A stretch of DNA of 64,000 nucleotides from Phellopilus nigrolimitatus (GCA_021029095.1 JAJOHG010000006.1:1054001-1118000); one strand, 5' to 3'; positions 21,337 to 34,268 are shown, counted from the first letter of the stretch. Notes: generated by a model not told the origin, from the letters alone. Made by a program: numbers and translations.

Positions 21337-21893
21337 ATGCTCGCGAATCAGCAGCCACAGGTGACCAAGGGGGACTCCCTGAAAAGATGGGAAGAATACA
21401 TTGAGAAGTGAGTTGAGTTCTACTTGGCCAAAATCAAAGTATTAACGGTTCTCGTATAAAGGATTCATTACTCAGAACGCTACTGTGACGATAAATTCGA
21501 ATACCGACACGTCATTATACCCAAACCACTGCTCAAGCTCGTCCCAAAGCACTACTTCAATGCAGATGATTCAGGCACGTTGCGTCTCCTGACCGAGAAA
21601 GAGTGGCGTGGTATTGGCATCACTCAGAGTCTGGGATGGGTCCATTATGAAGTACACAGTAAGCTTCATATCTCCTTGAGCTGAAGATTACAGAGCTGAC
21701 AATGCATTTCTACCCATAGCACCAGAGCCTCACGTTCTTCTATTCCGGCGCGAACTGGATTTCAAACCTCCACACAGTAAGCACATATATCTGTTTAGTC
21801 GTTGATGGACGTGCTTATCGGTTTCCCATCATAGTGGGGCTGGACGGTAGACCGCTAGCGCAACTGTCGAATAAGAACCTCGGGCGGAAGTAA
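21337..21893 (+). CDS. CKS1: Cyclin-dependent kinase regulatory subunit Cks1/Suc1
   Basis: Cks proteins dock CDK-cyclin complexes to phosphorylated substrates. Four exons (21337-21407, 21462-21658, 21720-21776, 21835-21893) give 127 residues. The family core is unmistakable: [60 protein letters not shown] and [12 protein letters not shown]. This includes the anion-binding pocket residues and the HxPEPH hinge. The N-terminal 24 residues and the C-terminal ~19 residues extend beyond the core. All introns are GT-AG and phases close. Confidence 0.96.
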
Positions 21894-22205
21894 GGCGCAA
21901 TGGGATTGCAATCACATCGCTATCTTTCCTTGTTTTACTATCGGCTCCCCGCGTCTCGTCTTTTTTCATGGTCAGCACGCACTTCCATCAGCGATCAAAT
22001 TTGTATCGTCCCGCCCTCTCGCATCACTTCTCTTACTTATACTTTACTGGGCACCCCCGTCTCTCCATTTTCGCGCTCTAGCACCTCCATTTCCCCATTG
22101 TTGTTTTATTTACTTACCTTTGTTGTCCTGCCTAGCGCGGTGTCGAGCTGTCTGATTAATTTCAATAACGAAGTAGACGCGCGCGTGATATCGGCCACTT
22201 TCTTA
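21894..22205. other. Intergenic after CKS1
   Basis: About 310 bp, rich in C and T on the plus strand (22000-22130). I see no gene with support. Confidence 0.4.
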
Positions 22206-22560
22206 GTGAGATACGCAGGAACTGCTCAACGCGCTCCAACCCAAAATCGCGGATCAGAAGAAGCTCAACTACGATTCACGTCCCATGGAATGGTTGAAGA
22301 CGCGTGTCTCTGAGCACGGCATTTAGTACGTGGTATGATCGGGACGATCCTGACAAGTTTCACGCGGAAGGATTGCGACGGCTTGAAACGGTGTTGCGAA
22401 ACGCGCGCGTGGCTCATCCGACTGTCTTCGTCTCGCTCGACTCCTTGATCTCAGTGACTCATCACGGTCCTGTCATGATGCCACGCAATCAACAGCGTTC
22501 ACTGCATTGTCACTGCCACACGCCTTCCTGCGCCCTCCAAGCAACACCGTAGATTGTTCC
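22206..22560 (+). pseudogene. Coding-like fragment with a frame break, unidentified
   Basis: After an acceptor-like sequence near 22220 the plus strand reads NALQPKIADQKKLNYDSRPM then EWLKTRVSEHGI, and meets a stop at TTTAG (22322-22326). One base shifted, it continues as STWYDRDDPDKFHAEGLRRL then ETVLRNARVAHPTVFVSL. Both halves have the polar, helical look of real coding sequence and meet exactly at a TTT run. I do not recognise the family. It may be one exon of a gene whose other exons I cannot find, or a decayed copy. Confidence 0.35.
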
Positions 22561-23072
22561 GTTCGCCGTCTAGCGCTTCTCGCGGTCAATTAGGAGGCGG
22601 CAGAAGTTCCAAAGTCGGTCGAAAAGTCCTATTGATTTAGTCAAGAAGATATTTTGTTTTGTGAGCCTGAACCACTTGCGGATGCTGCAACAGCTCCATT
22701 ACAGGAGCCTAAATCCTCAAGAAAGTTTTTGTTTTTCAAGTCTAAGGGATCATTATCCTTGATAAGCCGTGCAATCTTGGAAGTGAGAGATTCATCGCTC
22801 AAATAAATTAGGTATGATCATGTTTAGTTAGATTTGTATTTTAGAGGTCTATGATATGGATAACCTTGTATAAATCGTTCAGGGACGTCGCGATCGAGGA
22901 TCGGCCATTACCGCGGTCTGCACGCGGGCGGCGTGTTTTCACAGCGTCGCCGCCTGCAGTGCCGTAGAGATAGGGAATGCTGAGTTGAAACGACGGAACG
23001 GGAATAAACAGTTGTACAACTCGCCGCCGCCCAACACACCGATCATGAGAGCGCGGTATCGGATTTCACTGT
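22561..23072. other. Intergenic 3' of the M16 protease gene
   Basis: About 510 bp with no ORF of note and no RNA gene that I can see. Confidence 0.4.
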
Positions 23073-26000
23073 TTAAAACTTCGACAACGGCATGTCGAGA
23101 ACACTGTCCTCCACGGGCTTCGCAGGACCAGATAGTGCGAGACTTTCCCTGAAGGCGGCGCCGTCAGTAATAAACGCCGAGTTCGGACTGAGCTCGACGG
23201 CACCCTGGCCGACTGCAGGATGTGTAAGTGCAAGCTCCTCGAGCTTCGTGAGTAATGCTTCTACAGGAATTTCTGGTTGATCTGCCTTCGCGTCGCCGAG
23301 TACACCCTTCCAGTGCGCCTTGACCGCGGCGACGGGCGGCTCGTCCGCAGTTTGCGCGGAGAACGCTTCATCGTCAACAGTAACTCCCGCAGAGCGCAGC
23401 GAGACAAGGAATGCCTCCGCAGCGGCCAGGCTCAGCTTGCGCGCGGGTGGATTCTTGGGACGCATATGGATCGACAGCTTCGAGCGATTGGGTGAAGCGG
23501 GGTCGATGAACTCCTTGAACAATGCGAGCACGTCCGCCTTCGTTACTTTCTCAAGCAATGCAGCGTCTTTTTCGCGACGGCTGAAGTCGAGGTAACCCGA
23601 CTCAACGTGGTTCCAAAAGCGCATTGTTTCGTCGTTCATGTTTTTCAGCTTTTCTGTCCACTTGTGGACGAGTCCCTTCTTCTGCTCCTCGAACTGTGCG
23701 TCATCCATTGCGTCGAATACGCCACGCATGTGCACGAGGAATGCTTCGATGCGCGATTCCAGGTACTTCGGGTCTTTTTCCGACTGCACAATGATCCGCA
23801 AGCCGATCGATTCTATGCTTTGCCATTCTGACGAGAAGACGATATAGCCCAGCTGTTCCTTGGTGCGCAGGACATTGAAGGCCGGCTCGGTGATAATCTG
23901 CGCCATAAGCCGAAAAGTTGTGCGCAGACGAGCGTCGGAAATGCTTCCTACATGGCAATAATACGAGATACTGGCGTTGACCTGGTTCGGATTAGGCACC
24001 TGAAGTTCCCAAATGTAGTTGCAAGCTGGGACGTGATATTTGAAATTTAAAAAAAAAATTACATGCAAGGAACCATTTGAATTACCTTTTGGAAGTAGCC
24101 TTGAAAGCTCTTGAGGAAGTTCGCTCTCAGGAACAGGTTGAGCACTGAGGATATCTTCGGACATGGATGCGATACAGATCGCATCCTATAAGATGTTGGA
24201 AATGGGGTTAAAGCTTTTAAGCTGATAATTGCTCTCACCTCTTTCCGAAGATTTCCGTTCACTAAAACAAGGTACTTGAATTGCGAAAGGAGCATTTTGG
24301 TGTGCTCACGCAGTTCCTCGACAGTGATGCCTGTCAAAGTCGTCCGTCAGCTTCCATTTTGGAGAACGAAAAAGAAGTTGGCTCACCTTCAATCTCTGCA
24401 AGTTTCTCTGACAACGTGAATTGTCGGTCCGCAAGAAGATATTTGCCATAGTAATCCGAAAGCTGGTAAGTCTGGCCAAGGAAAAAGTTTTCCCATTGCC
24501 GTTTGACCTTAGAATGCAAGATGAGCTGATGATTGAAGACAAAGACCGCGAAAAAAATAGACCAGCGTACCTGCTCCTTTATGACCGCGAGCCTGTCTAT
24601 GTTAACCTCGAGATTTTTGATCTTTTCAAGCACATGCTGAGTGAGGAGAGGCAGCTTGTCGTTATACCCGCTCAGGCTGATGTACAGGCCTGATAAAGTC
24701 GATCCGAAGTTATAGTTCAGGCCCGCAAGTTCCGCGTCGTACGCATATTCGGAGAGTGCGTCTTTGACAAGGTCTGCGTACAACCGCGTCATGACAGAGG
24801 CACGTGCGGAAGAGCCCGAAGCAGGACTGGAAAAGACAGTTCAGAAGTCAACAGAACTGCCACATATGGGTTTTTGTTTTCTAAGCTTACGTTCGAGCTT
24901 CAATCATCACCTGTGCGCGAGGCACCCAGAACTGGTCGTCTTGCTTGTGCCAGACTTCCGTCAAAGGCGTACGCTTTATGAGACTAGGACGCTTAAGAGG
25001 CTATAAGTCGGTAGGAAAGAAAAATAATGAAGTCAGTTTCAAGAATGAAGAGCAGGAGGGCTGTCAAACCTGAGAAACCTCTGTCTTCTCAACTTCGACG
25101 TTTGAAGGGATGAACTCGTTCGGCCCAGGGAGGAATAGTTCTGGGATGTCGTTTGATTCGCGCGCCTGCAACGGGGAGAACCAAACAATCAGCAATGCGA
25201 AGTGTTGATTGTGAATAAATACCTACTAAAGAAACGAAGTCATTTTCCAGCTTCCCCACCGTGTACTCAGTGCCATACCATGGTTCCGTTGCCCATGGGC
25301 CCGTTTTCCCGACGACAGCGTGGTCCTTGGACATCACGACGACACGCCCATTCTCCACAACAAGGCCGGCAAGAGTCTCGCGCACGAGCTGCTCATCCCA
25401 ATGCCAGGTGAGCTGCGGCCCGCTTAGCACGAGTGCACGCGGTGTCGGATGCTTCACGTGCTCTGCAATCCACGTCGCGTACTGGTCTGGGCGCTGCTTC
25501 TCCGCGAAGCGGAAGCGCATCGCGGCGAGTGTCTGAATCTCCTGCTGAAACCATGCGGGCAATGCGGAAGTACGTAGAAGGGAAAGGTATTTGTAGCATG
25601 CGAGGAGCGCTTGGCGATAATTTTCTGCCGGAAAAGAGAGAAAAAGACGTTTTAGTAAGCCAAGTCTACTGTAACTTAGAAGACAAACGTACGGAACCCC
25701 TCCTTCGTCATATGGATTGTGATTTTAAACATTGCAAATCCGCGGCCGAGGCTTTGCTCGCCTGCGCTGAGCATTGTGATCCAGCCTTTATTCTTAAGAT
25801 ACGCATGTAACGAGCCAGGACCCTCATGACCAACGAAATGTGCGAGGAAACTCGCCGGCTTGACGCGCCAATGCGGTGCTTGGTAAGGGAGCGGGAAGGA
25901 AAGTTCAAATGCATAGAAATCCATGATAGTCTTAACGTGGATGATTGTCTGCAAATATCATTGTAAACGTAGGCAGCATGGATGACAGTCGCAAAGTGAT

Positions 26001-27840
26001 GCGTACGCCACGCTCGTCTGGACCGAAAGGGTGCTCTGGTATAAAAGGCGTAGGATCTTGACCACGATTTAGAATTGGCGAGAAGAGCGTCGCGGCGAGT
26101 TGAGTGAGCTCATCAAGGGATTCTGCGCAAATAATCAGTAATGCGTTCGTTATAATTTTCTCTAGCTACCTTTTCCAATAAGCGTCAGGCTCATCCGGCT
26201 GGCGCAGTATTCCTTGCTCCACCACTCGATCAGCCGGCGCCTCGTCTCTCTCCCGACCATACCTCCATCAGCTTCAGTTTCGCTATTAGTCGAGCTTACT
26301 GACAGCGCCGGTGAAGCTACGCGGCTCGGGATCGGCGATGGCATTGTGCTACTATTTCCAGACAAAAGTGAGTTCAACGACGGCTTCTCCCAGAGCGTGT
26401 TAGCAGACGCAACGCGCGCGCCTGCCTTGGCAGTGCGAGCGGCCTGCGTGAGGGTCGCCTTATTCCCCGTGCCGAACTTGTTCCAAGCGTGCCCAGGGCG
26501 TGTAAGGTGCTTATTGAGTTGAAAGATGCGCCACATATCGCTCTGCAGGTTCTTCTTGTTCTCTGAGTCGACCGCATTCAACTCGCGCAGCGTGCACGAG
26601 GGTGAGAAGAGTGGAGAGTGGAAGAAGCCGGCGAACCGTTCGAGAGCGCCTGCAAAGGCGGTCGAGGAGACAGAGAAGTAATAGTTGGTGTTAGAGGCGG
26701 CCGTGTATGCGTTGGACATGCCGCTGTTCTTTGCAAGATACTGAATAGTTTGTGGTATTTAACGATGTCTCAATCGAACGCATAAGAGTGTAATCACCTC
26801 CGAGTATTCATTTTCCTTAGGATACTGTTCCGTTCCCTGAATACAGATACTTCGTCAGTACATGATTATAACGGGATGAGACCAGCACTCGGAAACTTGA
26901 GGTTATGCCGGACTACTCCGAGCTTTTCTTGCTCACCATAAACAAAAGGTGTTCGCAAAAATGGGCTAAGCCGGGAATATCATTCTGAGCAAAAAGGAGT
27001 CGCAGTTAGTAAGGTAGCACATACAGAAGCATAGAAGACGAGCAAAGTGGTTACGAGAGTGCTATTACATGCCACGTTTCTTTTCTTGAAAGGGCAGATC
27101 TCATAGTTCTGCACATCTGACATAGCGACAATTTCGTATGACAGACTCGAAATTTTTGGCAGAAAGTCCTTCCAAAACACACGTTTTAAACGTTGGAAAT
27201 GGATTTTAGAAAAGTAACTTCTGCTGCTGGCTTAATCAAACTGCTTCTGCTACACATGTAGCACTCTGCACCCCCGACTAGTATTCTTAGTGTTCAGAAG
27301 CACCAGAAGTCCGCTAGTGCCTGCAACCGTAGCCCACTAAGCCTTAGCTCAGCTCGGCACACATCTCGTTCGCTCTACCTCCTCCGTTCCGCAAATACAA
27401 GCGAATGAAAGCTCGGCACTCACTGGGTCGCTGAGGTGCCCGACTGCTACATCCAAGCTCGCGGCGGCTTTGTCCGTACCCACGTCGTGCACCAGAACGA
27501 CCTCGAGCCCGTTCTCGAGGCGCACGACACGGTATGCGCGGTCGTCCTGCTCCGATTTCTGGATCGGCGCGGTGTAGACATGATGCGCGGGCATCGCACC
27601 ACACGCGGGTACCGACTGCCAATGTTCCTTATCATTTTCTTGGTTCGACTGCACATGCGAGGGAGATATGGGCGAGACAAAGCCAAGATCCGAAGTGCGA
27701 AGAGTACTGGCGTGGGCGGTAGCAGGCATAGCAAGAGAGCGGCGATTGGAAAGACCGGAATGAGCTGTCATGAGACGAGGGCTAAGCTTATATAGCTTTG
27801 TGCGTAGGCATGGGACACGTAGGAAGGATATGACCCGCAT
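23073..27840 (-). CDS. STE23: M16 zinc metalloprotease, insulin-degrading-enzyme type
   Basis: IDE/Ste23-type enzymes degrade small peptides, including a-factor in yeast. Exon 1 (start 27840) has a basic Leu/Arg-rich N-terminus that could target mitochondria. It then reads YRVVRLENGLEVVLVHDVGT and AAASLDVAVGHLSDP. The inverted zinc motif is NDIPGLAHFCEHLLFM near 26950-26985, followed by GTEQYPKENEYSE and SNAYTAASNTNYYFSVSSTA. Middle and C-terminal domains show ELAGLNYNFGSTLSGLYISL and AFNVLRTKEQLGYIVFSSEW. It ends VLDMPLSKF. An insertion rich in Ser/Pro/Ala lies at ~26290-26440 between blocks of the first domain. Intron 1 (26985-27423) is 439 nt, about eight times the local norm. Many small introns interrupt the rest, so exact exon borders are approximate. 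Confidence 0.92.
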
Positions 27841-28108
27841 AGACTAGTCTATGGCGAGCTCGTCGCCGAACCTAACTGAGCCGCTGAGACGCCCGCTCGT
27901 TATTGTTTATAAACGGCAAGTCCCGCTCCTCCGTCACACGTCGGCAACGCTCGTCTCTGTGGCTAGCAGACACTCTTTTTCGCGGATGTTATATGCGGAA
28001 AAGTCGGTGTTATATATACGCTAGAGTACCAGTACAGTTACATTCGGTCATAGAGAAGTTTGGAAGCAAAAGCGAATCTGAGGACCAGCACGGTCAGCCA
28101 TTCATAGT

Positions 28109-30355
28109 CTATTTCGCCCAGTCACTCCTCAAGATATCGCGCATCGCAATCGCCTCCTCTTTGTAATTAAGCGGCAGCATTTTCGATATGCCATATCGCA
28201 CGCGCGTCGTTTCCTGTCCATGTGATGTATGTGAGTAATCCGGATGGGTAGGAGGTGTTTAGCAGCAGCAACAAACATTGTATGTGTCTTGTTTCGCTCG
28301 GCAGTTGAAATTATACGTCTGACAATTGGCTTTAGCCACGAAAGTGTTGTATTCCGCTTCGTCTCTCAACTAAAATATTAACATTATCAACATCACATTT
28401 ACGATATACGGAGGTTACTACTTCACGCACCTTCATTTCATTGAGCTCGTTGGCCGGCATACCAAACACGGAGACACCGACATCATTGAAACCTTGCAAC
28501 CACGCCTGGCCCGAATAATCCGAAACTGACATCGACATAATGTAACGGTACTCCGGGCTCGAGTACGAGCGATCGCACTTTTCGCACTTCCATCCCTCGC
28601 CCGTCTCGACCACTTTCTTGTTGCACTGGTCGCTCGGGCATGCCGGGTATGACAGATTATCCGCCTTGATGTGCACAATTGTCGCTCGGCACGAGAAGTT
28701 TTCTGGTGTGTCGCCCATTCCGACCTGCGATTCCTTGACCTCCGCAAGCGTGCGGATTTCATTCCGGTTGAAATTACCCCCGCCTCCACCAGACATTCCA
28801 TTCGAGTACGATTTGAAAGCAGGCACATTGTTGAGTGAGTCGAACCTGCATATAAGTTTCAGAATGTGCGAAATAGCGTCAATATATGTCACATACCATC
28901 CACGAAGAACGTGAGCCTCAGTGATGTCAGGATTGATGGCCATCATGCTAGGCCCAATCATGGACAATGAACGACCTATCGAAACTGATTAGCACAAACG
29001 ACGAGAAAGGAGGTCGGGCTTGTACCTCCAAAATCGCCAACTTTGACGCCCTTGAACGCAATAACAGCATGCTCCTCTGCACTGTAAGATTCCGCCTGTT
29101 TTCCCCAGAGCGTCAGGCGTATGGAGAACTCAGAACGATCGACTAGCGAAAGTTCGCGCTTCTTGACTTGTCTACTCGTAGCTCTTGACGTGATCTCAGA
29201 GACATCAGATACTTCCTTCACAACTCCAATGACATCTGTTATAAACTAAGGTCAAGCCGTCACGGCTAACATGCACAATGGAACTCACCGCAAGTACTGT
29301 CCTTTTGTACACTCTCAAGATCAGAGAGCTGAACGAAGTTGTATTTGACCTGAGGAGCATTCTCCTGGTCCTCGCACTGTTATAATCTCAGCCTTGTCAT
29401 AATAGTGCAAGAACAAAATAAACGCACCTCAACAATCTCTGTATACTTCTCAAGTCCAAGCTCATATTCATTGGCCACGTTGGAGAATTTTTTCTTCGCC
29501 AAGTTGACACGCGCCTTAGAGATGTAATACACCTTATCTTCCTCGAGCTTCTCGTAGCACGCATCCACGGCCTGATTGAAGCCCGTTGCGCGAATCTCTC
29601 CCGACTCGTCCATGAGCGTCATATTGAAAAGCGTACCCTCGCCCTTCTGCGTCGAGTAGTGCCGGATGTCCGACTTCTGCGTGACACGCGCGCGGATCGT
29701 CCATTTGTTTTGGTAGGGGCTAAGACCCTCAATCGGATATACGACAGGTCCATTTGTTCGCGACTGCGTCCGCTGCGGAGCCGGTGCCGGCTTGTTTTGC
29801 TGAGGCTGGTAGCTGCTAGAAGTGTTCACTGCGGTTGCACCAGTTGCTGCGGGGGTGGCCTGTGCAGATGCGGGCGCAGTCGGCGTAGTAGCCGTGTTCT
29901 GACCAGGGACCTCCAGGCCTACAGCATCGCCGATTTTTTCCTCGCACTGCGTGACGACGGAGATATTGAGTAGAATTAGGAGCCTTGGATGGTCAAATAC
30001 ATCATCAACTTCTTAATCCACGTGCGACGCGCGGCACAACAGAATTGAGGACGAACCTTTTATTCTGCACGTTGTTGCATGTTAATTTCTCTACCTTTAT
30101 GACCGTGTTTTTCTGAAGAGCACCCTCATCGACCATGTGCGTCAGCTGTGTCGCGAGCATGGCCTGCGTGTAGTTTGCGCTGTCGGATACGATGAGGCGG
30201 TAGCGGTCGGGCCCATTGCTGCCCTCACGCGCCGCCCCAATCTTCTTGAGCGAAAGAATTTGTAGGACGTGTCCCGCTTCCCATAGATCATTGTCACCAG
30301 GTGCCGCGCTGAGGAGGCGGTTGAGTGAGCCAGAAGTGAGCTGGGGAAGTGCCAT
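28109..30355 (-). CDS. RFA1: Replication protein A large subunit
   Basis: RPA70/Rfa1 is the main single-stranded-DNA-binding subunit for replication, repair and recombination. The start at 30355 gives the RPA1N domain ([35 protein letters not shown]). A Thr/Ala/Pro/Gln-rich linker follows, then DBD-A ([39 protein letters not shown]), DBD-B ([29 protein letters not shown]) and DBD-C. DBD-C carries the zinc ribbon [13 protein letters not shown] and [11 protein letters not shown]. The C-terminal exons, found on the reverse strand beyond a stop in the longest ORF, read [20 protein letters not shown], then [30 protein letters not shown] and stop at 28109. An upstream in-frame ATG at 30394 is an alternative start. 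Confidence 0.95.
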
Positions 30356-30603
30356 TGACGAAATACTGCGGAGATGGTCGTGGTTGTAGTTCAAACGTGT
30401 TGCTGGAGTTGAGACACCGTGGCAAAATTACACGCGTCCGCGTCACAGTGACATGTCGCGCTTGTAAGTCAGAAGAATATCGGTGTTGTGATCGTAAACT
30501 ACGAATTACAGACTCGGGGACAACATAAAAAGATATATAGATACATGAGCCATAAGATACATAGCAGGTAGAATTATATGACAAAATAAACAAATTCCAC
30601 GTA

Positions 30604-33600
30604 TCACATATCCGCATCCACGGGTAAAGGCCAATGAAGGATGACCTCCACGACCCTCCAGACACGTCCCCAACCGCCCATCACTTGAGCTTTAGCGTGT
30701 TCGTAGTGGTAGTGTACAGGCCAGGACAGGGGAAGATACAAAAGAGGGATTATCGATTTGCTCTCGGAGGATGGCTGACTGTCCTGGCCTCTATCAGAAT
30801 TGCGCGTCGTTTCTCTAGGTGATTCGGGCGCGTCTTCGACCAGCACTTCGTCATTTTCTTCGGCCTCTATTATGGGTTCCTTTTGAGGTGGTGGAGGTGT
30901 GGGCTGTTCGACTTTCCGCGTTTGAGTGGGCGGCGAGTAAGAAACCGTGTAAGTATCCCCGAACCACCGCCGCTCTGACGAAGACGATGATGTCGGCTGG
31001 CAGATACTGACAGTACGAGTACTCGTGACGGTAAGTACTTCTGTTCTTGCTTCTTGTCCGCTTGCTGGAGGAGCAGAATGTATATCGCTCCAGTTGCCTG
31101 GAACTATTGCCTTCAATTCACGCATTTCCATCCGCATGCCTATTGTGTGGTTGAGCAAAACAACGGAGAAAAGATAGGGAAGTGATGTAAGGAGGGCGGG
31201 TAGAATTCGTCTTGTGTTCTTGCGCAGACTCGAGGATTTTATCTTGGCAGAGAAGAAGGGATGAGGCATCATAAAGTCGGAGGACGAAAGCGGCTCGACA
31301 TTGAAGCGAGAAATTTTCCGATACAGCGACTGATCTGAGTTATTCGGAGTTCCAGACTCTACAGTGACATCTACTACACTGTCAGCTGGAAGTTGCATGA
31401 GGAAATTTTAGCAACGAACACGTACCAGAAGATCGACGCAAGCTGATCTCGAATCTGCTGACTGGTATCGAGAAGACAGGGAGAAACACGTTGACTACGT
31501 CGTGTCTCCTCGTGTTCGTTTTACTCTTCCCATTCCTTTCAGCTCTCTCGTTCGGTTGCCCTGTAACGATATATACCACCTCCAATGCACCTGCGAGAGC
31601 AATGTGCACCCTTATCCAGCTTAGCCACCTCCGCTTGCTTGGATCAGCAGGTGCGGTCGACAAATCAACAGCTCCCGATTTTGACTGTCCAAACGTCTCG
31701 AAGCGGACCGGGACACCGTTCACACTCGCACATGAGACCTCCACCTTAGGCAGTGGTGATGAGCCCAACGAAGAGAGCTCCGGAGGCAAGGATAAACCGA
31801 ATTCCAACCACTCTGACGGGACGTCTACAGGTGTGGGCAGTGAGAAAGTTACAGCATAAGACCACGTATTCGCCCCCTTGGCAAGAGAAACCGGAACAAC
31901 GTCCGTACTGACCCAGGGTATGAGGAGAGGTCCATCCCTGAAAACAACGGAGCGCTCGGAGCGCTGAGAACGCTGCAAAGCGCTCATCAACAATTCCGGG
32001 GAACTGGGCCGTGAGGTCGCAGCGATTGAAGCACGATGCTCGCGAATTGAAGATGCCTGTTCTTCCATCTTGACTGGAGGCTTCGGCGCGATAGGCTTTA
32101 CGAGGATCTCGCTTCCCTCCAATCCACACTTTACTTGCGAGCCGTTCGGCACGATAGTCTTCTTTCCCCTATTATTCATCAGGCTGTTCGTCGACCCTAA
32201 GACCTCCACATGCGTGCTGTCGCATTGGTTTCGTACGACGGTCGAGATTGATTCTGATTCTGCTGAGAAGACGCGGAAGAGGGGGAGGGGGAGTGTTTCG
32301 CTGTCCATGCTCGAGCTCTCCTGTGAATCGTGAATACCCGGAATCCGTGAGACGATCACCGTGCCCGAAATATTGAATGTAAATTTGTTCTTCGTAGAAG
32401 GCAAGAGTTCGCTCATGTCTAGGTGGATGGTAATCGGAGTTGAAGGAGGATAGGGAGTATTCTCAGATGCAGTGCTGAGACCGAAGGACGACCGAGTCAT
32501 TGACGTTGTGATTGACGGAACGGATGATGGCAGCCCAGACGTCGTCGGCGTCATCGAATCCTCGAAAGAATATTCTGGAACGGCCTGCTGAGGAAGCGGC
32601 GCGCGGAGGAGCGAAGCCGACGAGCGTGAAGAAGGGCGAGGGGGACCATTGGGCGGTGCTTCTCCTGAGAGAAGACCTGACGTATCTCGCGTCTCGCGAA
32701 TGGTCAACTGGGGTAACTCGAGTGAATTCTCCCGTGAAAGCGGGTTGCGAGGTAAACCAACAGAAAATCCCGTCAGCGCAGTGTCCCCGTCAACATTCCA
32801 ACGCCCGTCCGAGTCATCGGGCCAAGTCAGATGACAACCATGAGCGTCAAGCCCGACATCCATGCCCAGCATTATGGCTACTCCCGGAAACCAGACGCCC
32901 GTACATGCTCCCTGATAATCAAGTCGCATCTTCACGCCCTCTTCAAGCTGCGCGAGAACAGTACACGTCATGTTTCCCTTTACTTCAGCAACTCCGACCC
33001 GTCGCCGTCCATCGCCTTGGTCAGGAAAGTCTTGTATCTTCATCGGATTTGCCCAACGGATGCGAATGAGATCTGAGCTAGTGAATGTTCCCCGTATCAA
33101 GCAGTTCTCGGATGCGCCCGCGAGCGAAGCCTCAGACGACTCATCATCAGCGAACTCGTTATACGCACTCATCCGACTGCCATGCTTTGAAGTCCGAGTA
33201 ACATGGGGTTCCGTAGCAAGATCCCAACCACCCGAATCTTCATCGGAAGATAAGGAAGCAAATGAAGTAGAAACTGGAGCAGGTGAAGGCAACCGAACTT
33301 TGATGGTGTTTGAGAGACACCTAGGAATGGGAATAGAAAGCTATCGTGAAGTTAGAATAATAATATCTATCAAGATAAGCAATTGCCTTGTACCATGTAA
33401 GGTGCTCTTGGAGGCTAAAATGTAATAAAATAAGTCCCTAATAATCTCTAGAGAGTATTTAGCTTACTTTTGATGAGAAAGGGACCCAAAGGGCCAAACC
33501 AGCCATAAATTGAATTGAATTCCGCTCCCCAATAGACGCTACGCCTTTTTCCTCGGTAAGGCGTCCTTGACGAGCTCCTTATAGACAAGCCATCTCCTTC

Positions 33601-34268
33601 ACTGTCGGTTCCATTTGCCCTCATTTTAAATTGTGGAGGAAATTCTTTCGGAGCACGAAGCAGACGTTGTACCCGCTAATTAAAGAAGTAGCCCGTATAC
33701 CTCTCTTCCAACGGAGGAATGACAGAGCCATTGACAGAATTATTCCGACCTGGCGAAGACTGGGATGCACTCTCAAATAGAGACAAGTATGATTTCGTCG
33801 AGCGAGCAGGTAGGTTCAGCGCTCGTGCAGTATTGTGCAGGAGAGGATTGGTAGTTGATGAGAATACAAACTGGTGAGGAGTCGGAGTCAATTGGGTGTA
33901 CTTGGTAGTCGCGAATCTTTACATTTTCCTCTGGTATCGTTCAGATCAAGCCTGAGCAGCAGAAGAAAAAGAGCGCACCCGCGAAAAGTGGAAGTATTTG
34001 ACCAGGTGTGACCGAATCGACAGGCACAGTGAGCTGGAATTATGAAATCTTTGTTAATTAAGGCCACGATGGTAATGTCTATCACGCGACGCACCTTCAA
34101 GTAGAGCTTAATTGACGCGCCGTCAGAAGTCTGTTTTGCCTTCCCTTCAATAGCCAGACGCGACACGATGTTGAGCTTTGATTGCCCAGAGGTCGTGTAC
34201 GAGGCAGCAGAGCTGAGAGGTGGCGAAAACGCGCCATTCCGAACTGAAGTTGGAGTTGAAGGGGCCAT
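30604..34268 (-). CDS. Conserved-looking fungal protein with two C-terminal membrane segments; 5' part frame-disrupted
   Basis: I do not know a function. Exon 1 (from 34268) begins MAPSTPTSVRNGAFSPPLSS and carries SKLNIVSRLAIEGKAK. It splices to LTVPVDSVTPGQILPLF and EENVKIRDYQVHPIDSD. Next come NTARALNLPARSTKSYLSLF, ERYTGYFF, SGYNVCFVL, RNSIQFMAGLALWVPFSSK, a 21-nt exon PPRAPYM (33394-33414) and LSIPIPRCLSNTIKVRLPSP. A single 1.9-kb exon follows with acidic and Ser/Pro-rich linkers. The last exon has a hydrophobic segment near RILPALLTSLPYLFSVVLLN and a second near SIIPLLYLPLSWPVHY. Four one-base frame changes are needed between 33546 and 33874, while the large exon is clean. It may be an intact gene with local sequence errors. 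Confidence 0.65.

Noticed and set aside
33676..33710. A ~25-nt GT-AG intron to explain the frame change at TTTAATTAG
   Set aside because: It is far shorter than any other intron here and would delete RYTGYFF, which looks like part of the protein; a one-base run-length difference fits better.
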